A stretch of 23,841 nt of DNA, taken from positions 1-23,841 of the forward strand of contig JAJDYK010000327.1 in NCBI GenBank assembly GCA_022825185.1. The letters run 5' to 3'. Both the position numbers and the translations under genes were made by a program. This document shows positions 8,005 through 16,983 of the stretch, piece by piece (position 1 is the first letter of the stretch; every line of letters starts with the position of its first letter). The notes under the pieces were generated by a model. That model did not search any database. It saw nothing but the letters and a program-made list of their open reading frames with translations, and was not told where the DNA came from. Source of the DNA: Candidatus Latescibacterota bacterium. Lineage in GTDB: Bacteria > Latescibacterota > UBA2968 > UBA8231.

Positions 8005-9411
8005 ATGTTCAAAACTATGACAGTATGTGTCGCGTCGATTGTGCTAGGTGTACTATCCTGTGGAAAAGAAAAAATGGCCGACGCGAAAACGGGAGTAACT
8101 CGCGCCGATATTATCGCGACTCACTACGAGCCCGACGCAAGCATCTTTCCCAACCCCGAACGAGGATTTTACATATATACTAATTTGCACAAACTTGATC
8201 CCGCGATTGGCAAGAGGCGTGACGAGGGGCATACGTTACTCCGGGGACGGATCTTCATGGAGGACTATCGCGAGGTCCCGTTCTTGCCGGAGTCGTTCCT
8301 CGCCGCAGTAGAAAACGGGTTCGCCATCGCCCGGGACCAGGGAATGAAAGTCATCGTCCGGGGATCTTACGGTTTTAAAGGTCCAGACGGCGACTACAGA
8401 TCGTACGAGGATCCGCCAAAGCCGAACGTCAAAAACCACATCGCGCAGCTATCTCCCATTTTCGCCGCCAACGAGGATGTCATAGCCCTCTTCGAGGCGG
8501 GGTTTGTCGGCCCGTGGGGCGAGTGGCACACGACAGCGATCGCAAAAGACTACGATCAAGGCCGGGAGATGCTGTTCCACATCCTCGACCACACCCCCAC
8601 CGACCGCTTAGTCTTAGTCCGCTATCCCTACCTGAAACAGCAGATTTTCAAAATATCTGGCGGCGGCTTCGCCACCGTGGATGCCGATAATGCCTATAGC
8701 GGCGAGCATGTCGCTCGTGTCGGCCATCACAACGACTGTTTCCTCTCCTCACCGATCGACGTCGGCACGTACGAGCGGGGAGAAATGACACGCGAGGAGG
8801 AAGTGGCCTATCTTGCAAACGAGACCCTCTACACCGCGTTCGGCGGGGAGACCTGCCGAACGCATGTACTCAACGATTGCGAGCGGACCATTACCGAACT
8901 GGAAACCCTCAAAGGCAGCTATCTCAATAGCAGCTATCACCCCGAGGTACTCGACAAGTGGGCCGCACAGGGTTGTTTCGACGAGGTGCAGAGGAGGCTG
9001 GGAGCGCGGTTTGTCTTGACTCAGAGCCGCATCGCGGCCACCGCCAGTCCCGGTGGGCGGCTCGCAGTGGAAATCGACCTAGACAATCGCGGTTTCGCCT
9101 CGCTTTACAATAGGCGCGGTGTGGAGATCGTCTTAGAAAACGAAGAGAGCGGAGCGGTCCAAGCCTTTGTGGTCGATGTCGATCCGCGCACTTGGAAGCC
9201 GGGGGCATCCCACGTGCTTTCCGCCGTGGTTCAGCTATCCTCTACTATGGCGCTGGGCGAATATACCGCGTACTTGCACTTGCCCGATCCCAGTCCCAGG
9301 CTTGTTGGCGATCCACGCTACGCATATCGGATCGCCAACGAGGGGATTTGGGACGAGGAGCGCGGCTATAACGAACTGGCCAGAGGCATTGTTATCCAGG
9401 CTACGGAATGA
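8005..9411 (+). CDS. DUF4874/DUF4832 lipoprotein
   Basis: 469 residues from the chosen start. The frame is open with an ATG at 7921, but the ATG at 8005 begins a lipoprotein signal directly (MFKTMTVC... with lipobox VLSC, Cys19), so it is preferred. The first domain contains FPNPERGFY and GPWGEWHTT, which are typical of DUF4874, a barrel-like domain. The second, with HNDCFLSSP and a C-terminal beta-rich part (LDNRGFASLYNRRGV...), matches DUF4832. Biochemical function is not established, but such proteins often sit in polysaccharide-utilisation contexts and are thought to act on surface glycans. The cell-surface location fits a neighbourhood with a sulfatase and sugar-acid enzymes. Composition is slightly less GC-rich than the flanks. 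Confidence 0.8.
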   Translation: MFKTMTVCVASIVLGVLSCGKEKMADAKTGVTRADIIATHYEPDASIFPNPERGFYIYTNLHKLDPAIGKRRDEGHTLLRGRIFMEDYREVPFLPESFLAAVENGFAIARDQGMKVIVRGSYGFKGPDGDYRSYEDPPKPNVKNHIAQLSPIFAANEDVIALFEAGFVGPWGEWHTTAIAKDYDQGREMLFHILDHTPTDRLVLVRYPYLKQQIFKISGGGFATVDADNAYSGEHVARVGHHNDCFLSSPIDVGTYERGEMTREEEVAYLANETLYTAFGGETCRTHVLNDCERTITELETLKGSYLNSSYHPEVLDKWAAQGCFDEVQRRLGARFVLTQSRIAATASPGGRLAVEIDLDNRGFASLYNRRGVEIVLENEESGAVQAFVVDVDPRTWKPGASHVLSAVVQLSSTMALGEYTAYLHLPDPSPRLVGDPRYAYRIANEGIWDEERGYNELARGIVIQATE

Positions 9412-9509
9412 GGAAACCAGCCGCGCCTACGCGTTAGGCCGGTAGGCAGACATTGGAAAGACCCCGCGACCAGCAAAAACCAACCTTTAGTTCAGGAATA
9501 GGCCAGCCA

Positions 9510-10913
9510 ATGAATCGACCCAACATCGTCTTCATCCTCAGCGACGACCAAGGCCCTTGGGCCGCCGGCTGTTATGGCAACGCGGAAATCCGCACTCCGG
9601 CAATCGACCGCATCGCCCAGACCGGCATGCGCTTTGACAATTTCTTCGTCGCCACGCCGGTCTGTTCGCCAAGCCGCGCGACCTTTTTGACCGGGCGGAT
9701 CCCCTCGCAGCACGGGGTCCACGACTGGATCCGCGGGGGCAACGTCGGCGACTCCGCAGCCGCTTATCTCGCAGGCGAAGTGGCTTACACTGACATCCTC
9801 GCTGACAATGGCTGGGTCTGCGGGCTGAGCGGCAAGTGGCACCTCGGGCACAGCCAACTCGCGCAGCACGGCTTTGCGCATTGGTACGTGCATCAGCAGG
9901 GCGGCGGGCCGTACAACGACGCGCCCATGATCCGCGACGGCGAGCTAATCACCGAGCCGGGCTACGTGACCACGGCGATCACCAACGACGCGCTGGCATT
10001 TATCGATCAACACGCCGACGGCGACGCGCCCTTTTACCTAGGCGTCCACTACACCGCGCCGCACAGCCCGTGGACTGGCCACCCGCAGGAAATCGTCGAT
10101 TCCTACGACAACTGCGCGTTCGACTCCTGTCCGCAGGAAGCGATCCATCCCTGGGCGGTGGGCCATTCGCTGAGCGAGAACTGTCTGGGCAACCGCGAGA
10201 TGCTCAAGGGCTATTTCGCCGCGGTGACGGCCATGGACCGCGACATCGGGCGGATCCTCGATAAGCTAGAGGAAAAAGGGCTGCGCGAAAACACGTTAGT
10301 AGTCTTCACCAGCGACAATGGCTTTAGCTGCGGCCACCACGGTTTCTGGGGCAAGGGCAACGGCACCTATCCGCCGAACATGTACGAGAATTCGATCAAG
10401 GTGCCCTTCGTCATCAGCCATCCCGGCCGCATCCCTGCGGAGAGCGTCCAAGACGGCATGGTCAGCGCCTACGACTTTATGCCGACCTTGCTCGACTACC
10501 TAGGGCTGCCGCTGCCCGAGGGCCCTAATTTGCCCGGACAAAGCGCACTGCCGCTGTTGTTGGAATCAGAAGACACCGGTCGGCAAGAAGTAGTCATCTA
10601 CGACGAGTACGGGGCAACGCGGATGATGCGCACCGAGGAATGGAAATACGTCCACCGCTATCCAGATGGGCCACACGAACTCTACGACCTAGCCAACGAC
10701 CCGGACGAGCGCGCCAATCTGGCGAACGATCCCAGCCAAACCGAACGGATCGGCGACCTGAAGCAGCGGCTAGAGGAATGGTACAAACGCTACGTAGTAC
10801 CCGAACGCGACGGCCGCAACTTCGCAGTGACGGGCACGGGTCAACTCAGGCCAGTGGGCGGCCAGTGGGAAGACAGCACCACTCAGCGCCCCCAACCCTT
10901 CGCACGGGAATAG
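9510..10913 (+). CDS. Type I sulfatase (formylglycine-dependent)
   Basis: 467 residues. The frame extends to a TTG at 9453, but the ATG at 9510 begins the conserved MNRPNIVFILSDDQG start. Metal ligands Asp12-Asp13 are present. The modification motif CSPSR has Cys52 (converted to formylglycine in active enzymes) and Arg56, followed by ATFLTG. Later signatures are SGKWHLGH and FTSDNG (Asp269, Asn270). The enzyme family hydrolyses sulfate esters on carbohydrates or small molecules. No signal peptide or membrane segment is visible, so a cytoplasmic site is likely, which favours an imported sulfated mono- or oligosaccharide. No formylglycine-generating enzyme or anSME gene is in the window. Convergent with the SDR epimerase gene, 14 bases apart. 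Confidence 0.95.
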   Translation: MNRPNIVFILSDDQGPWAAGCYGNAEIRTPAIDRIAQTGMRFDNFFVATPVCSPSRATFLTGRIPSQHGVHDWIRGGNVGDSAAAYLAGEVAYTDILADNGWVCGLSGKWHLGHSQLAQHGFAHWYVHQQGGGPYNDAPMIRDGELITEPGYVTTAITNDALAFIDQHADGDAPFYLGVHYTAPHSPWTGHPQEIVDSYDNCAFDSCPQEAIHPWAVGHSLSENCLGNREMLKGYFAAVTAMDRDIGRILDKLEEKGLRENTLVVFTSDNGFSCGHHGFWGKGNGTYPPNMYENSIKVPFVISHPGRIPAESVQDGMVSAYDFMPTLLDYLGLPLPEGPNLPGQSALPLLLESEDTGRQEVVIYDEYGATRMMRTEEWKYVHRYPDGPHELYDLANDPDERANLANDPSQTERIGDLKQRLEEWYKRYVVPERDGRNFAVTGTGQLRPVGGQWEDSTTQRPQPFARE

Positions 10914-10927
10914 TCATCCGCATCGGC

Positions 10928-11773
10928 TCACTCCGGCAACACACTCCGCGCCGGCACAAATCCCAACTCCGCTTCAATCCGCGCAATATCGTACACCGGA
11001 TCCCGCTCGTGCCCCGCCCGCTCATAGTGCGCCATGTCGATCCTCTCCGCATCCGCCCCGTACCAAATCCGCATCAACTCCGGCACCGTACAGGCCACAC
11101 AGGCCTGCGTCCCCACCGCGTTCAAAATCCGCACCCCCGCCTTGTGCGCGCTCTCCGCCGCCAGCCGGAAGCACCGCACCGCATCACTCAAATACATGCA
11201 CGAAATCGCCCCCATTCCCCACTGCCCCACCGGCCCCGGCTGCCGTGGCGCAGGCACCCGGTCCTCGGGCCAAATCGAAGCTAACCTGATATTGATGAAG
11301 TCCAGCTCCTCCCGCTGCCGCGCCAGATAGCGGGTCGTCTCCTCCATCATGTATTTGGAAAAGCCGTAGCCTTCGCGGTCCAGACACGGATGCTCGTCCG
11401 ACATCGGCAGTTCGAGCGGCCGAAAATGCACCGACTGCATCCCAACCGCGGCAATCGACGAGGCCAATGCGAATTTGCTACAACCCCGATCAATCAGATA
11501 GCGCAACAAGCCGTAAGTCCCCATGACATTGACTCGCATGAGATCCGGTTCGCTACCCGCGCCCGTCACTGCCCCCAAATGGACCAGCGCGTCAAAGTCC
11601 CATCGGTCCAACAGGTGCAGCTCCTCCACCCGCGTAAAATCCCCAACCACCACCTCCACCCCCGCGACCTCCGTCGGCTGGCGCGACAGACAGACCACCT
11701 CGTGGTCCGCAGCCATATCCGCAGCCAACGCCCGGCCAATAAAACCACTAGTTCCCGTAATCAATACGCGCAT
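10928..11773 (-). CDS. NAD-dependent epimerase/dehydratase (extended SDR)
   Basis: 281 residues from the ATG at 11773. The frame extends upstream to 11875, but this part overlaps the preceding gene and lacks family sequence. GTSGFIG (7-13) is the nucleotide-binding loop, ASSIAAVG (104-111) carries the serine, and YGFSK (Tyr136, Lys140) is the catalytic pair. Extended SDRs of this size include sugar-nucleotide epimerases and uronate dehydrogenases; the exact reaction cannot be fixed. It starts one base after the stop of the upstream gene (TGA-G-ATG), with the ribosome-binding site GGGAGG inside that gene's last codons, so translation is coupled. Confidence 0.88.
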   Translation of the reverse strand: MRVLITGTSGFIGRALAADMAADHEVVCLSRQPTEVAGVEVVVGDFTRVEELHLLDRWDFDALVHLGAVTGAGSEPDLMRVNVMGTYGLLRYLIDRGCSKFALASSIAAVGMQSVHFRPLELPMSDEHPCLDREGYGFSKYMMEETTRYLARQREELDFINIRLASIWPEDRVPAPRQPGPVGQWGMGAISCMYLSDAVRCFRLAAESAHKAGVRILNAVGTQACVACTVPELMRIWYGADAERIDMAHYERAGHERDPVYDIARIEAELGFVPARSVLPE

Positions 11774-11774
11774 C

Positions 11775-13346
11775 TCAACCTCCCGGCGGAGCAATCCGCT
11801 CCAGTACCAAACCTTCGGGACGCACAAAGTCCTTATAGCGGACCAAAATTTCCGCCCCGTTAATGCTGCGGACAAAACCCGCCCGCGCCTCCAGCTTCTT
11901 CACCTCAATCTCAACCCGATTGGCCCCGCGCCTTACCACCTCCGGTGCCAAGCGAAAGCGAAACCAGTGCGCCGAAAAACCCAACGGGGCCTGCACCGCC
12001 ATACCCCCGGCGAGCTGAACGGGAATAGTCAGCGCGCGCTCGTCGCTGATCTCAGCCTCGGAGCGGGACAAAACCCGGCCATTAAAGCGCATTTCGATCT
12101 CGTCCTCAATACAGAAAAAAGAAAAGCGCAGCGTCAAAATGGCCGGGCGCATCTCGCCGTCGCGCCGGGCGCTCTCCACATCGTCGGCCACCCAAATGTC
12201 GAGCGCGACCGTCTCGCTCTCCAAGAGCTGTTCCGGCACTTGGCGATCCGGCGTAGAAGTCTCTTCCCCGATGACCCCCTCGCGCGGCTGCAGCAGATAG
12301 CGCTTGTCGCGCCGGGCGTGTACCTGCGGATAGGCCACCTCGCGCAGGATCTGGTACTCGCGCTCGGCCAAGGGCCAAGGCATATAGCCCAAGTACATCC
12401 CGGCGTAACCTTGCCAAGCGAGGGTCTGGCTGAGGGCGCGGTACATCTCAATGCTCGGCAACCCCACCCGCTCGTCGTAGATCCGACGCGGCGGCCGATA
12501 ATACGCAGCCGCACCCGCATTCTCGGCCACCTCGGCCAGCCACGGCGCCTGAATGCCTACGTCAACCAGCACGTTCGCGTCCTGACCGACGATCCAGTCG
12601 AGGCTACCAGCCCGCAGCCACGCCTCCACATCCAGCCCCACCGCGAGATTGTCTTTCTCGTGCAGATGCACCCGCGCCATCAGCGGAATTTTGCGACCCT
12701 GCCGCGCGCCAATTTCCTCGGCCAACGCCCGCACCTTGGCCACAAACTCGGTCATCAACGGCGCGTTTTCCTCAATCTCATCCTGTTTGAAATAGAAGTT
12801 GTCAAAGCAAAAATCCAGTTCCAATCCATCGGCTCGGTAGCCTTCTAATACTTCGCCGATGATAGCCAACTTGTCCTCCTGCACGGCCTCTTGCGCGTAG
12901 TCGTAACACCACTCGGCCCGGCCGGCGTCGCCAATGCACACTGCGGCTCCGTACTGTTCCTTGAGCCGCCCGAAGCGCTCGCTTCCCGGCCGGGCAGAAT
13001 CCTGGAGCTTGAGACTGGGAAAGACCTGCATCCCCGTCTCCCGACCGCGCTCAATGACGGCCCGCAGTTGGTCCGTCCCCAATTCCTTAGCCACCTCGAC
13101 CATCCGCATGATCCGCCAGTCGATGTAGTTTTCCCACACCTCCTTGCCTTGCCCCACCACGCGGCCGACCTCGCTCTGGTGAAAAAAGACGTCGCTATAA
13201 CCCAATCCCAAAACCAGCAAATCCACGCCCGTCCCCAACACCTCATCTACCGGCCAGTTCAGGAGGTGGCGGCTGGCCGGTGGTTCGAGCCGCTTGGCGT
13301 GGAAGTGGTGCGCGTCGTTGTAGTGAATCAAACGGGGGCGGTCCAT
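11775..13346 (-). CDS. Glycoside-hydrolase-like TIM-barrel protein with C-terminal beta domain
   Basis: 523 residues from the ATG at 13346, which has TTAGGAG upstream; an in-frame extension to 13382 is unlikely. The N-terminal about 350 residues look like a (beta/alpha)8 barrel of the hypothetical GHL10/GH-like type: MDRPRLIHYNDAHH at the first strand, MQVFPSLKL on a middle strand and ADGLELDFCFDNFYF (172-186) with clustered acidic residues at a position where such barrels carry catalytic acids. The rest is beta-rich and may be a carbohydrate-binding-like sandwich. There is no signal peptide. The coupled SDR and upstream Gfo/Idh genes suggest a role in processing an imported sugar. Function is not established. 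Confidence 0.65.
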   Translation of the reverse strand: MDRPRLIHYNDAHHFHAKRLEPPASRHLLNWPVDEVLGTGVDLLVLGLGYSDVFFHQSEVGRVVGQGKEVWENYIDWRIMRMVEVAKELGTDQLRAVIERGRETGMQVFPSLKLQDSARPGSERFGRLKEQYGAAVCIGDAGRAEWCYDYAQEAVQEDKLAIIGEVLEGYRADGLELDFCFDNFYFKQDEIEENAPLMTEFVAKVRALAEEIGARQGRKIPLMARVHLHEKDNLAVGLDVEAWLRAGSLDWIVGQDANVLVDVGIQAPWLAEVAENAGAAAYYRPPRRIYDERVGLPSIEMYRALSQTLAWQGYAGMYLGYMPWPLAEREYQILREVAYPQVHARRDKRYLLQPREGVIGEETSTPDRQVPEQLLESETVALDIWVADDVESARRDGEMRPAILTLRFSFFCIEDEIEMRFNGRVLSRSEAEISDERALTIPVQLAGGMAVQAPLGFSAHWFRFRLAPEVVRRGANRVEIEVKKLEARAGFVRSINGAEILVRYKDFVRPEGLVLERIAPPGG

Positions 13347-13414
13347 GGCTAAGCTCCTAATTTGCTTGAGAATCTGTCTCAAATTCCAAGTGCGCTCCGA
13401 GCAACGTCATCTCG

Positions 13415-13444
13415 CATCTGCGTCCATCTGCGTTCATCTGCGGA
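13415..13444. repeat. Tandem decamer array, three units
   Basis: CATCTGCGTC, CATCTGCGTT and CATCTGCGGA follow one another head to tail, then TACATTTTT. The array lies in the gap between the GH-like gene start and the Gfo/Idh stop. A two-unit copy is at 18384-18403 and a partial one at about 14632-14645. Confidence 0.85.
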
Positions 13445-13464
13445 TACATTTTTCCATACAGCGC

Positions 13465-14580
13465 TTAGTCCTTCTTATGAGACAAAACCTGATCCATGTA
13501 TTGCTCGTGGCCAAAGATCGGCTTCTTGTTGTACATCCGCGAGGGCTTGGGAATGAGGCGCAAACTCCGGTCGGCCAGCGGCAGCGCCACGGGCACACAC
13601 CCCCGCCGATGCGACTCGCGCACCGCGATGGCCATTTCGAGGACCTTGACGCCGTTCTCGCCGCTGCCCGGCGGGTCATCGCCCCGCTCCAGCGCGTCGA
13701 TAATAGCCTTGCAACTAGCCTTGTTGCGATCCCCAGGCCAGCGCCAACCCTCGGCGTCGTACCCGCGCTCTCCGCCGTAGATCGGCCCTTCCGGCAAGAC
13801 GCCCTCAATTTTTTCCAACTTCTCCCAACTCGCCCCATCGCCTTCGACGTACCGGTACAAGCCAGCAAGGTTGTCGTCTGAGTAGAAGACTCCGTCCTCA
13901 CAGACCACCTCGTAGCCGCGGCCCCGCGCATCCTTGTCCCGGTAGATAAACGACTCGATTCCATTGGCAAAGCGCACGTACCCAGCCCCGCCTTGGTCGT
14001 GTTCACTCAGGGGATCGTCGCTGACCCAGCCCGACACCCACGCCACCTCGTCGCATCCAGCAAAGTGGCGCATCAGCGTAAAGCGCTGACAGCCGCCGCC
14101 CGACATCTCCGTGCCCGACCCGCCGAGCAACGTGATCCGCTTGACTGCTCCCAGTTCACCCGCACCAATGAACTCTAGGGCCTTTTGGTAGGCCGGCAGG
14201 TTGACGTCCAAGTCGCCCGCGCCAAAGGGAATGCGCCGACTCTTGCACTCGGCGACCATGCGATCGGCTTCTTCGAGTGAGGCGGCGATCGGCTTTTCAC
14301 ACAGGATGGCCTTGACCCCGGCTCGCGCGCAGGCTATGACGACCTCCGGGTTGACGCCGACCGGCAAAATCGGCGCGGCAATATCGAGCGCCTCTTTTTC
14401 TAGCATCTGGCGATAATCGGCGTAACCGGGCACGCCCGTGCGCTTTTGAAACAGCGCCAAATTCTCCGGATCTCCGTCCGCCACGGCCACCAACTCCGTG
14501 CGTTCGTCGAGCATATAGGCGCGCGCGTGCTGCGTGCCTTTGCGCCCAGCCCCGATCAACCCCACGCGATATTTAGCCAT
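13465..14580 (-). CDS. Gfo/Idh/MocA family oxidoreductase
   Basis: 371 residues. The Rossmann start GLIGAGRKG (7-15) binds NAD(P), and LCEKPIA (Glu95, Lys96, Pro97) is the family's catalytic/cofactor motif. The C-terminal half is the alpha/beta substrate-binding domain. Family members oxidise or reduce sugars, inositols or sugar derivatives. An unusually strong ribosome-binding site AAGGAGGG precedes the ATG. It is the third gene of a leftward series (DAHP synthase, MFS, this gene, GH-like protein, SDR). The gap of 118 bases before the GH-like gene holds a decamer repeat, so that gene may have its own promoter. Confidence 0.93.
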   Translation of the reverse strand: MAKYRVGLIGAGRKGTQHARAYMLDERTELVAVADGDPENLALFQKRTGVPGYADYRQMLEKEALDIAAPILPVGVNPEVVIACARAGVKAILCEKPIAASLEEADRMVAECKSRRIPFGAGDLDVNLPAYQKALEFIGAGELGAVKRITLLGGSGTEMSGGGCQRFTLMRHFAGCDEVAWVSGWVSDDPLSEHDQGGAGYVRFANGIESFIYRDKDARGRGYEVVCEDGVFYSDDNLAGLYRYVEGDGASWEKLEKIEGVLPEGPIYGGERGYDAEGWRWPGDRNKASCKAIIDALERGDDPPGSGENGVKVLEMAIAVRESHRRGCVPVALPLADRSLRLIPKPSRMYNKKPIFGHEQYMDQVLSHKKD

Positions 14581-14631
14581 CGTCGGAACCCTCCTTGAGT
14601 ATAGAACTTACGAATCGTCTCGTTTCTACTA

Positions 14632-14645
14632 TTCTGCGTCCATCT
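14632..14645. repeat. Partial decamer-repeat copy
   Basis: TTCTGCGTCCATCT matches the core of the decamer arrays at 13415-13444 and 18384-18403, then diverges (AGCC instead of GCGGA). It lies at the MFS gene's 3' end, overlapping its stop codon. It may be a degraded copy. Confidence 0.45.
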
Positions 14646-15807
14646 AGCCGCTCCGCCTCGCCCGCGCCCACAGCAACCCCAGCACCACCGCCACCGCCAC
14701 CAAAAAGGGCACCGCCAAGTGATTGAGCCTGTCCCAACCCAACATCCCCTCCAAAGGTGCCGCCCCAAAACTGGTCAACACCATCAGGCCAAAGACTAGA
14801 AAGTCATTGCACGATTGCACCCGCGCCTTTTCCTCGGGCCGATGCGTCATCGCCAAGAGCGAAGTGGACCCTACGAAAAGAAAATTCCATCCCACGCCCA
14901 ATAGCGCCAACCCGATCGTGTAGTGATAGAGCCCGATACCGCTCAAATTGACCGCAATGGAGCACCCGAGCAACGCAATGCCGGCGAACATGATCCGGTG
15001 CTCGCCCCAACGCGAGATCAGGTGCCCAGTAAAAAAAGACGGCACGTACATGCCCAGCACGTGCCACTGAATCACCCAAGCCGTATCGGCGAAGGAATGC
15101 AAATGCCGCTTCATCGCCAGCGGCGTGGCATTCATCAACAGCGACATCAGCCCCCAAGCAGCCACCGCCCCAATCACCGCCAGCGCAAAATCCGCCTGCC
15201 TTGCGATCTCCCGCAGCGAACGCCCACCCGCCCGCTGCTCCTCGGTACTAGGCGCGGGAAAAGAAACCAAACAGAGTACCGGCAAAACCAGCGCATGAAC
15301 GACGGCAATCCCCAAAAAAGAGCCAGCGAACAAATAGTCGGGAAACCACTCCCGCGACCACGCCGCCAGATTGGAACCTGACACCGCGGCCACAACGCCC
15401 CCGGCCATCACCAGCGAAATGGCGCGACTGCGAAAATCCTCGGCGACCACTTCGCCAGCGGCAAATCGATAATAGGTAGCAAAGCCATTGACCGCACCAA
15501 TGCCCAACCCACCCAAGCAAAGCAGCGCGAAATCGCCCTGGTACACGGCCAAGCACCCCACCGCACCTCCGAGGACACCCAACGCCGCACCCAAAGCAAA
15601 ACCTATCTTGCGACCTCGCCGCTGCATTAGCTGCGCCGCAGGCACCGTCATTATCATCGTGGCCACCGGTGCCAGTGCCAGCGGCAGGGTCGCGAGCGCG
15701 GGATTCGGCGTCAACCGCTGGCCGATGAGCGCCATGCTCGACAGCATGACGAGACTGGCGGTGCGCGAGAGGGCCTCGCACAAAAAAAGCAGCGAAAGAT
15801 TTTTCAA
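14644..15807 (-). CDS. MFS transporter
   Basis: 387 residues, almost entirely hydrophobic, with about 12 membrane helices. QRRGRKIGFALG (62-73) is the conserved basic loop between helices 2 and 3 of major facilitator proteins. The start is a TTG at 15807; no ATG lies in frame upstream before a stop and no strong ribosome-binding site is visible, so an internal ATG about 20 codons later is possible but would cut helix 1. It begins 30 bases after the DAHP synthase stop and is probably cotranscribed with it. Substrate is unknown; a metabolite importer or exporter tied to the neighbouring oxidoreductases is plausible. Confidence 0.88.
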   Translation of the reverse strand: MKNLSLLFLCEALSRTASLVMLSSMALIGQRLTPNPALATLPLALAPVATMIMTVPAAQLMQRRGRKIGFALGAALGVLGGAVGCLAVYQGDFALLCLGGLGIGAVNGFATYYRFAAGEVVAEDFRSRAISLVMAGGVVAAVSGSNLAAWSREWFPDYLFAGSFLGIAVVHALVLPVLCLVSFPAPSTEEQRAGGRSLREIARQADFALAVIGAVAAWGLMSLLMNATPLAMKRHLHSFADTAWVIQWHVLGMYVPSFFTGHLISRWGEHRIMFAGIALLGCSIAVNLSGIGLYHYTIGLALLGVGWNFLFVGSTSLLAMTHRPEEKARVQSCNDFLVFGLMVLTSFGAAPLEGMLGWDRLNHLAVPFLVAVAVVLGLLWARARRSG

Positions 15808-15837
15808 ATTAGCCCGGCCAGTCGGCCCCGCCGTCGA

Positions 15838-16896
15838 TTATTTTTCTCGCCGCGTCTCCACCGCCGCGGCCAATTCCTCCAATACCTCAACCGTATCCTC
15901 CCACCCAATACAGGCATCGGTAATGCTCTGCCCGTAAACCAACTCACTACCCTCCTGCTGTTTCTGATTGCCCTCGATCAGGTGACTCTCTAGCATCACC
16001 CCGAAAACATCCTCCGCTCCCCCCGCCACCTGCGCGGCGATCGCGCGTGCAACCGCCGGCTGACGCTTGTGGTCCTTGGCACTGTTGCCGTGGCTGCAAT
16101 CAATCATCACGCGGTGCGGCAAGTCCGCCTCCTTGAGCCGGGCCGCGGCCGCGCTGACGCTGGCGTGATCGTAGTTGGTGCCGTCGCTGCCGCCGCGCAA
16201 AATCAGATGACAGCTCGCATTACCCGAAGTCCCGACAATCGCCGCAATGCCCTGCTTGGTCACCGAGAGAAAGTGATGCGGATGCCGGGCAGCGCCGATG
16301 GCGTCGAGGGCAATCTGCACATTGCCCGCGGTCCCGTTCTTGAAGCCAACCGGCATCGACAGGCCCGAAGCCAATTCGCGGTGAACCTGACTTTCCGTGG
16401 TGCGAGCACCAATAGCGCCCCAAGCAATCAAGTCGGCGATAAACTGCGGCGTGATCGTATCGAGGAATTCGGAACCAGTCGGCAACCCCATATCCCCCAA
16501 CTGCACCAGCAGGCCGCGCGCAGCTCGTAGGCCGCTGTTGATCTCGAAGCTGTCGTCCAAGTGCGGGTCGTTGATCAGCCCCTTCCAGCCAACGGTCGTG
16601 CGCGGCTTCTCAAAATACACGCGCATCACCACGTACAACGCGTCGCTTAGGGCCGCAGCCTTTTCCTTGAGCCGTTCCGCGTATTCGAGCGCGGCTTGAG
16701 GGTCGTGGATCGAACACGGCCCGACCACCGCCACCAGCCGATCGTCCTCTCCGGCTAGTATGGCGTCCAATGTACGCCGGCCCGCGGCCACCGTGTGAGA
16801 GGCCGCTTCCGAAATGGGCAACTCTTCCATTAGAATCGCCGGCGGAATTAGCGGTTTAAGTCGATCAATGCGTAGATCATCAGTCGATTCGAACAA
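15838..16896 (-). CDS. aroG: 3-deoxy-7-phosphoheptulonate (DAHP) synthase, class I
   Basis: 352 residues. Catalyses condensation of phosphoenolpyruvate and erythrose-4-phosphate, the first step of the shikimate pathway. Motifs match the AroG/AroF/AroH type: VGPCSIHD (Cys61), RVYFEKPRTTVGWKG (92-106), GARTTESQVHRE (163-174) and GFKNGT (184-189). All four metal ligands are present: Cys61, His269 (DCSHG), Glu303 (MLESH) and Asp327 (ITDACIGW). An N-terminal extension as in the E. coli isoenzymes is present, so feedback control by an aromatic amino acid is likely, but which one cannot be read. The start is TTG with AAAGGAG upstream. It is the first gene of the leftward series. Confidence 0.96.
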   Translation of the reverse strand: MFESTDDLRIDRLKPLIPPAILMEELPISEAASHTVAAGRRTLDAILAGEDDRLVAVVGPCSIHDPQAALEYAERLKEKAAALSDALYVVMRVYFEKPRTTVGWKGLINDPHLDDSFEINSGLRAARGLLVQLGDMGLPTGSEFLDTITPQFIADLIAWGAIGARTTESQVHRELASGLSMPVGFKNGTAGNVQIALDAIGAARHPHHFLSVTKQGIAAIVGTSGNASCHLILRGGSDGTNYDHASVSAAAARLKEADLPHRVMIDCSHGNSAKDHKRQPAVARAIAAQVAGGAEDVFGVMLESHLIEGNQKQQEGSELVYGQSITDACIGWEDTVEVLEELAAAVETRREK

Positions 16897-16983
16897 GGCT
16901 TTCTACTCCTTTACTAGTAGCTGTTATAAAATGATTTTTGCATCGTTCAGGCATTGGTTTTCCTTGAACGTCTTGTCGCTATG

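Noticed and set aside
9430..9444. GCCTA-CGCGT-TAGGC hairpin between the DUF4832 and sulfatase genes
   Set aside because: Only five paired bases with no T-run; too weak to call a terminator.
11523..12848. 441-codon open frame on the plus strand
   Set aside because: Antisense to the coupled SDR and GH-like genes, which have good ribosome-binding sites and motifs; arginine/proline-rich shadow.
13415..13444. Decamer array considered as a CRISPR
   Set aside because: Units abut directly without spacers and are far too short.
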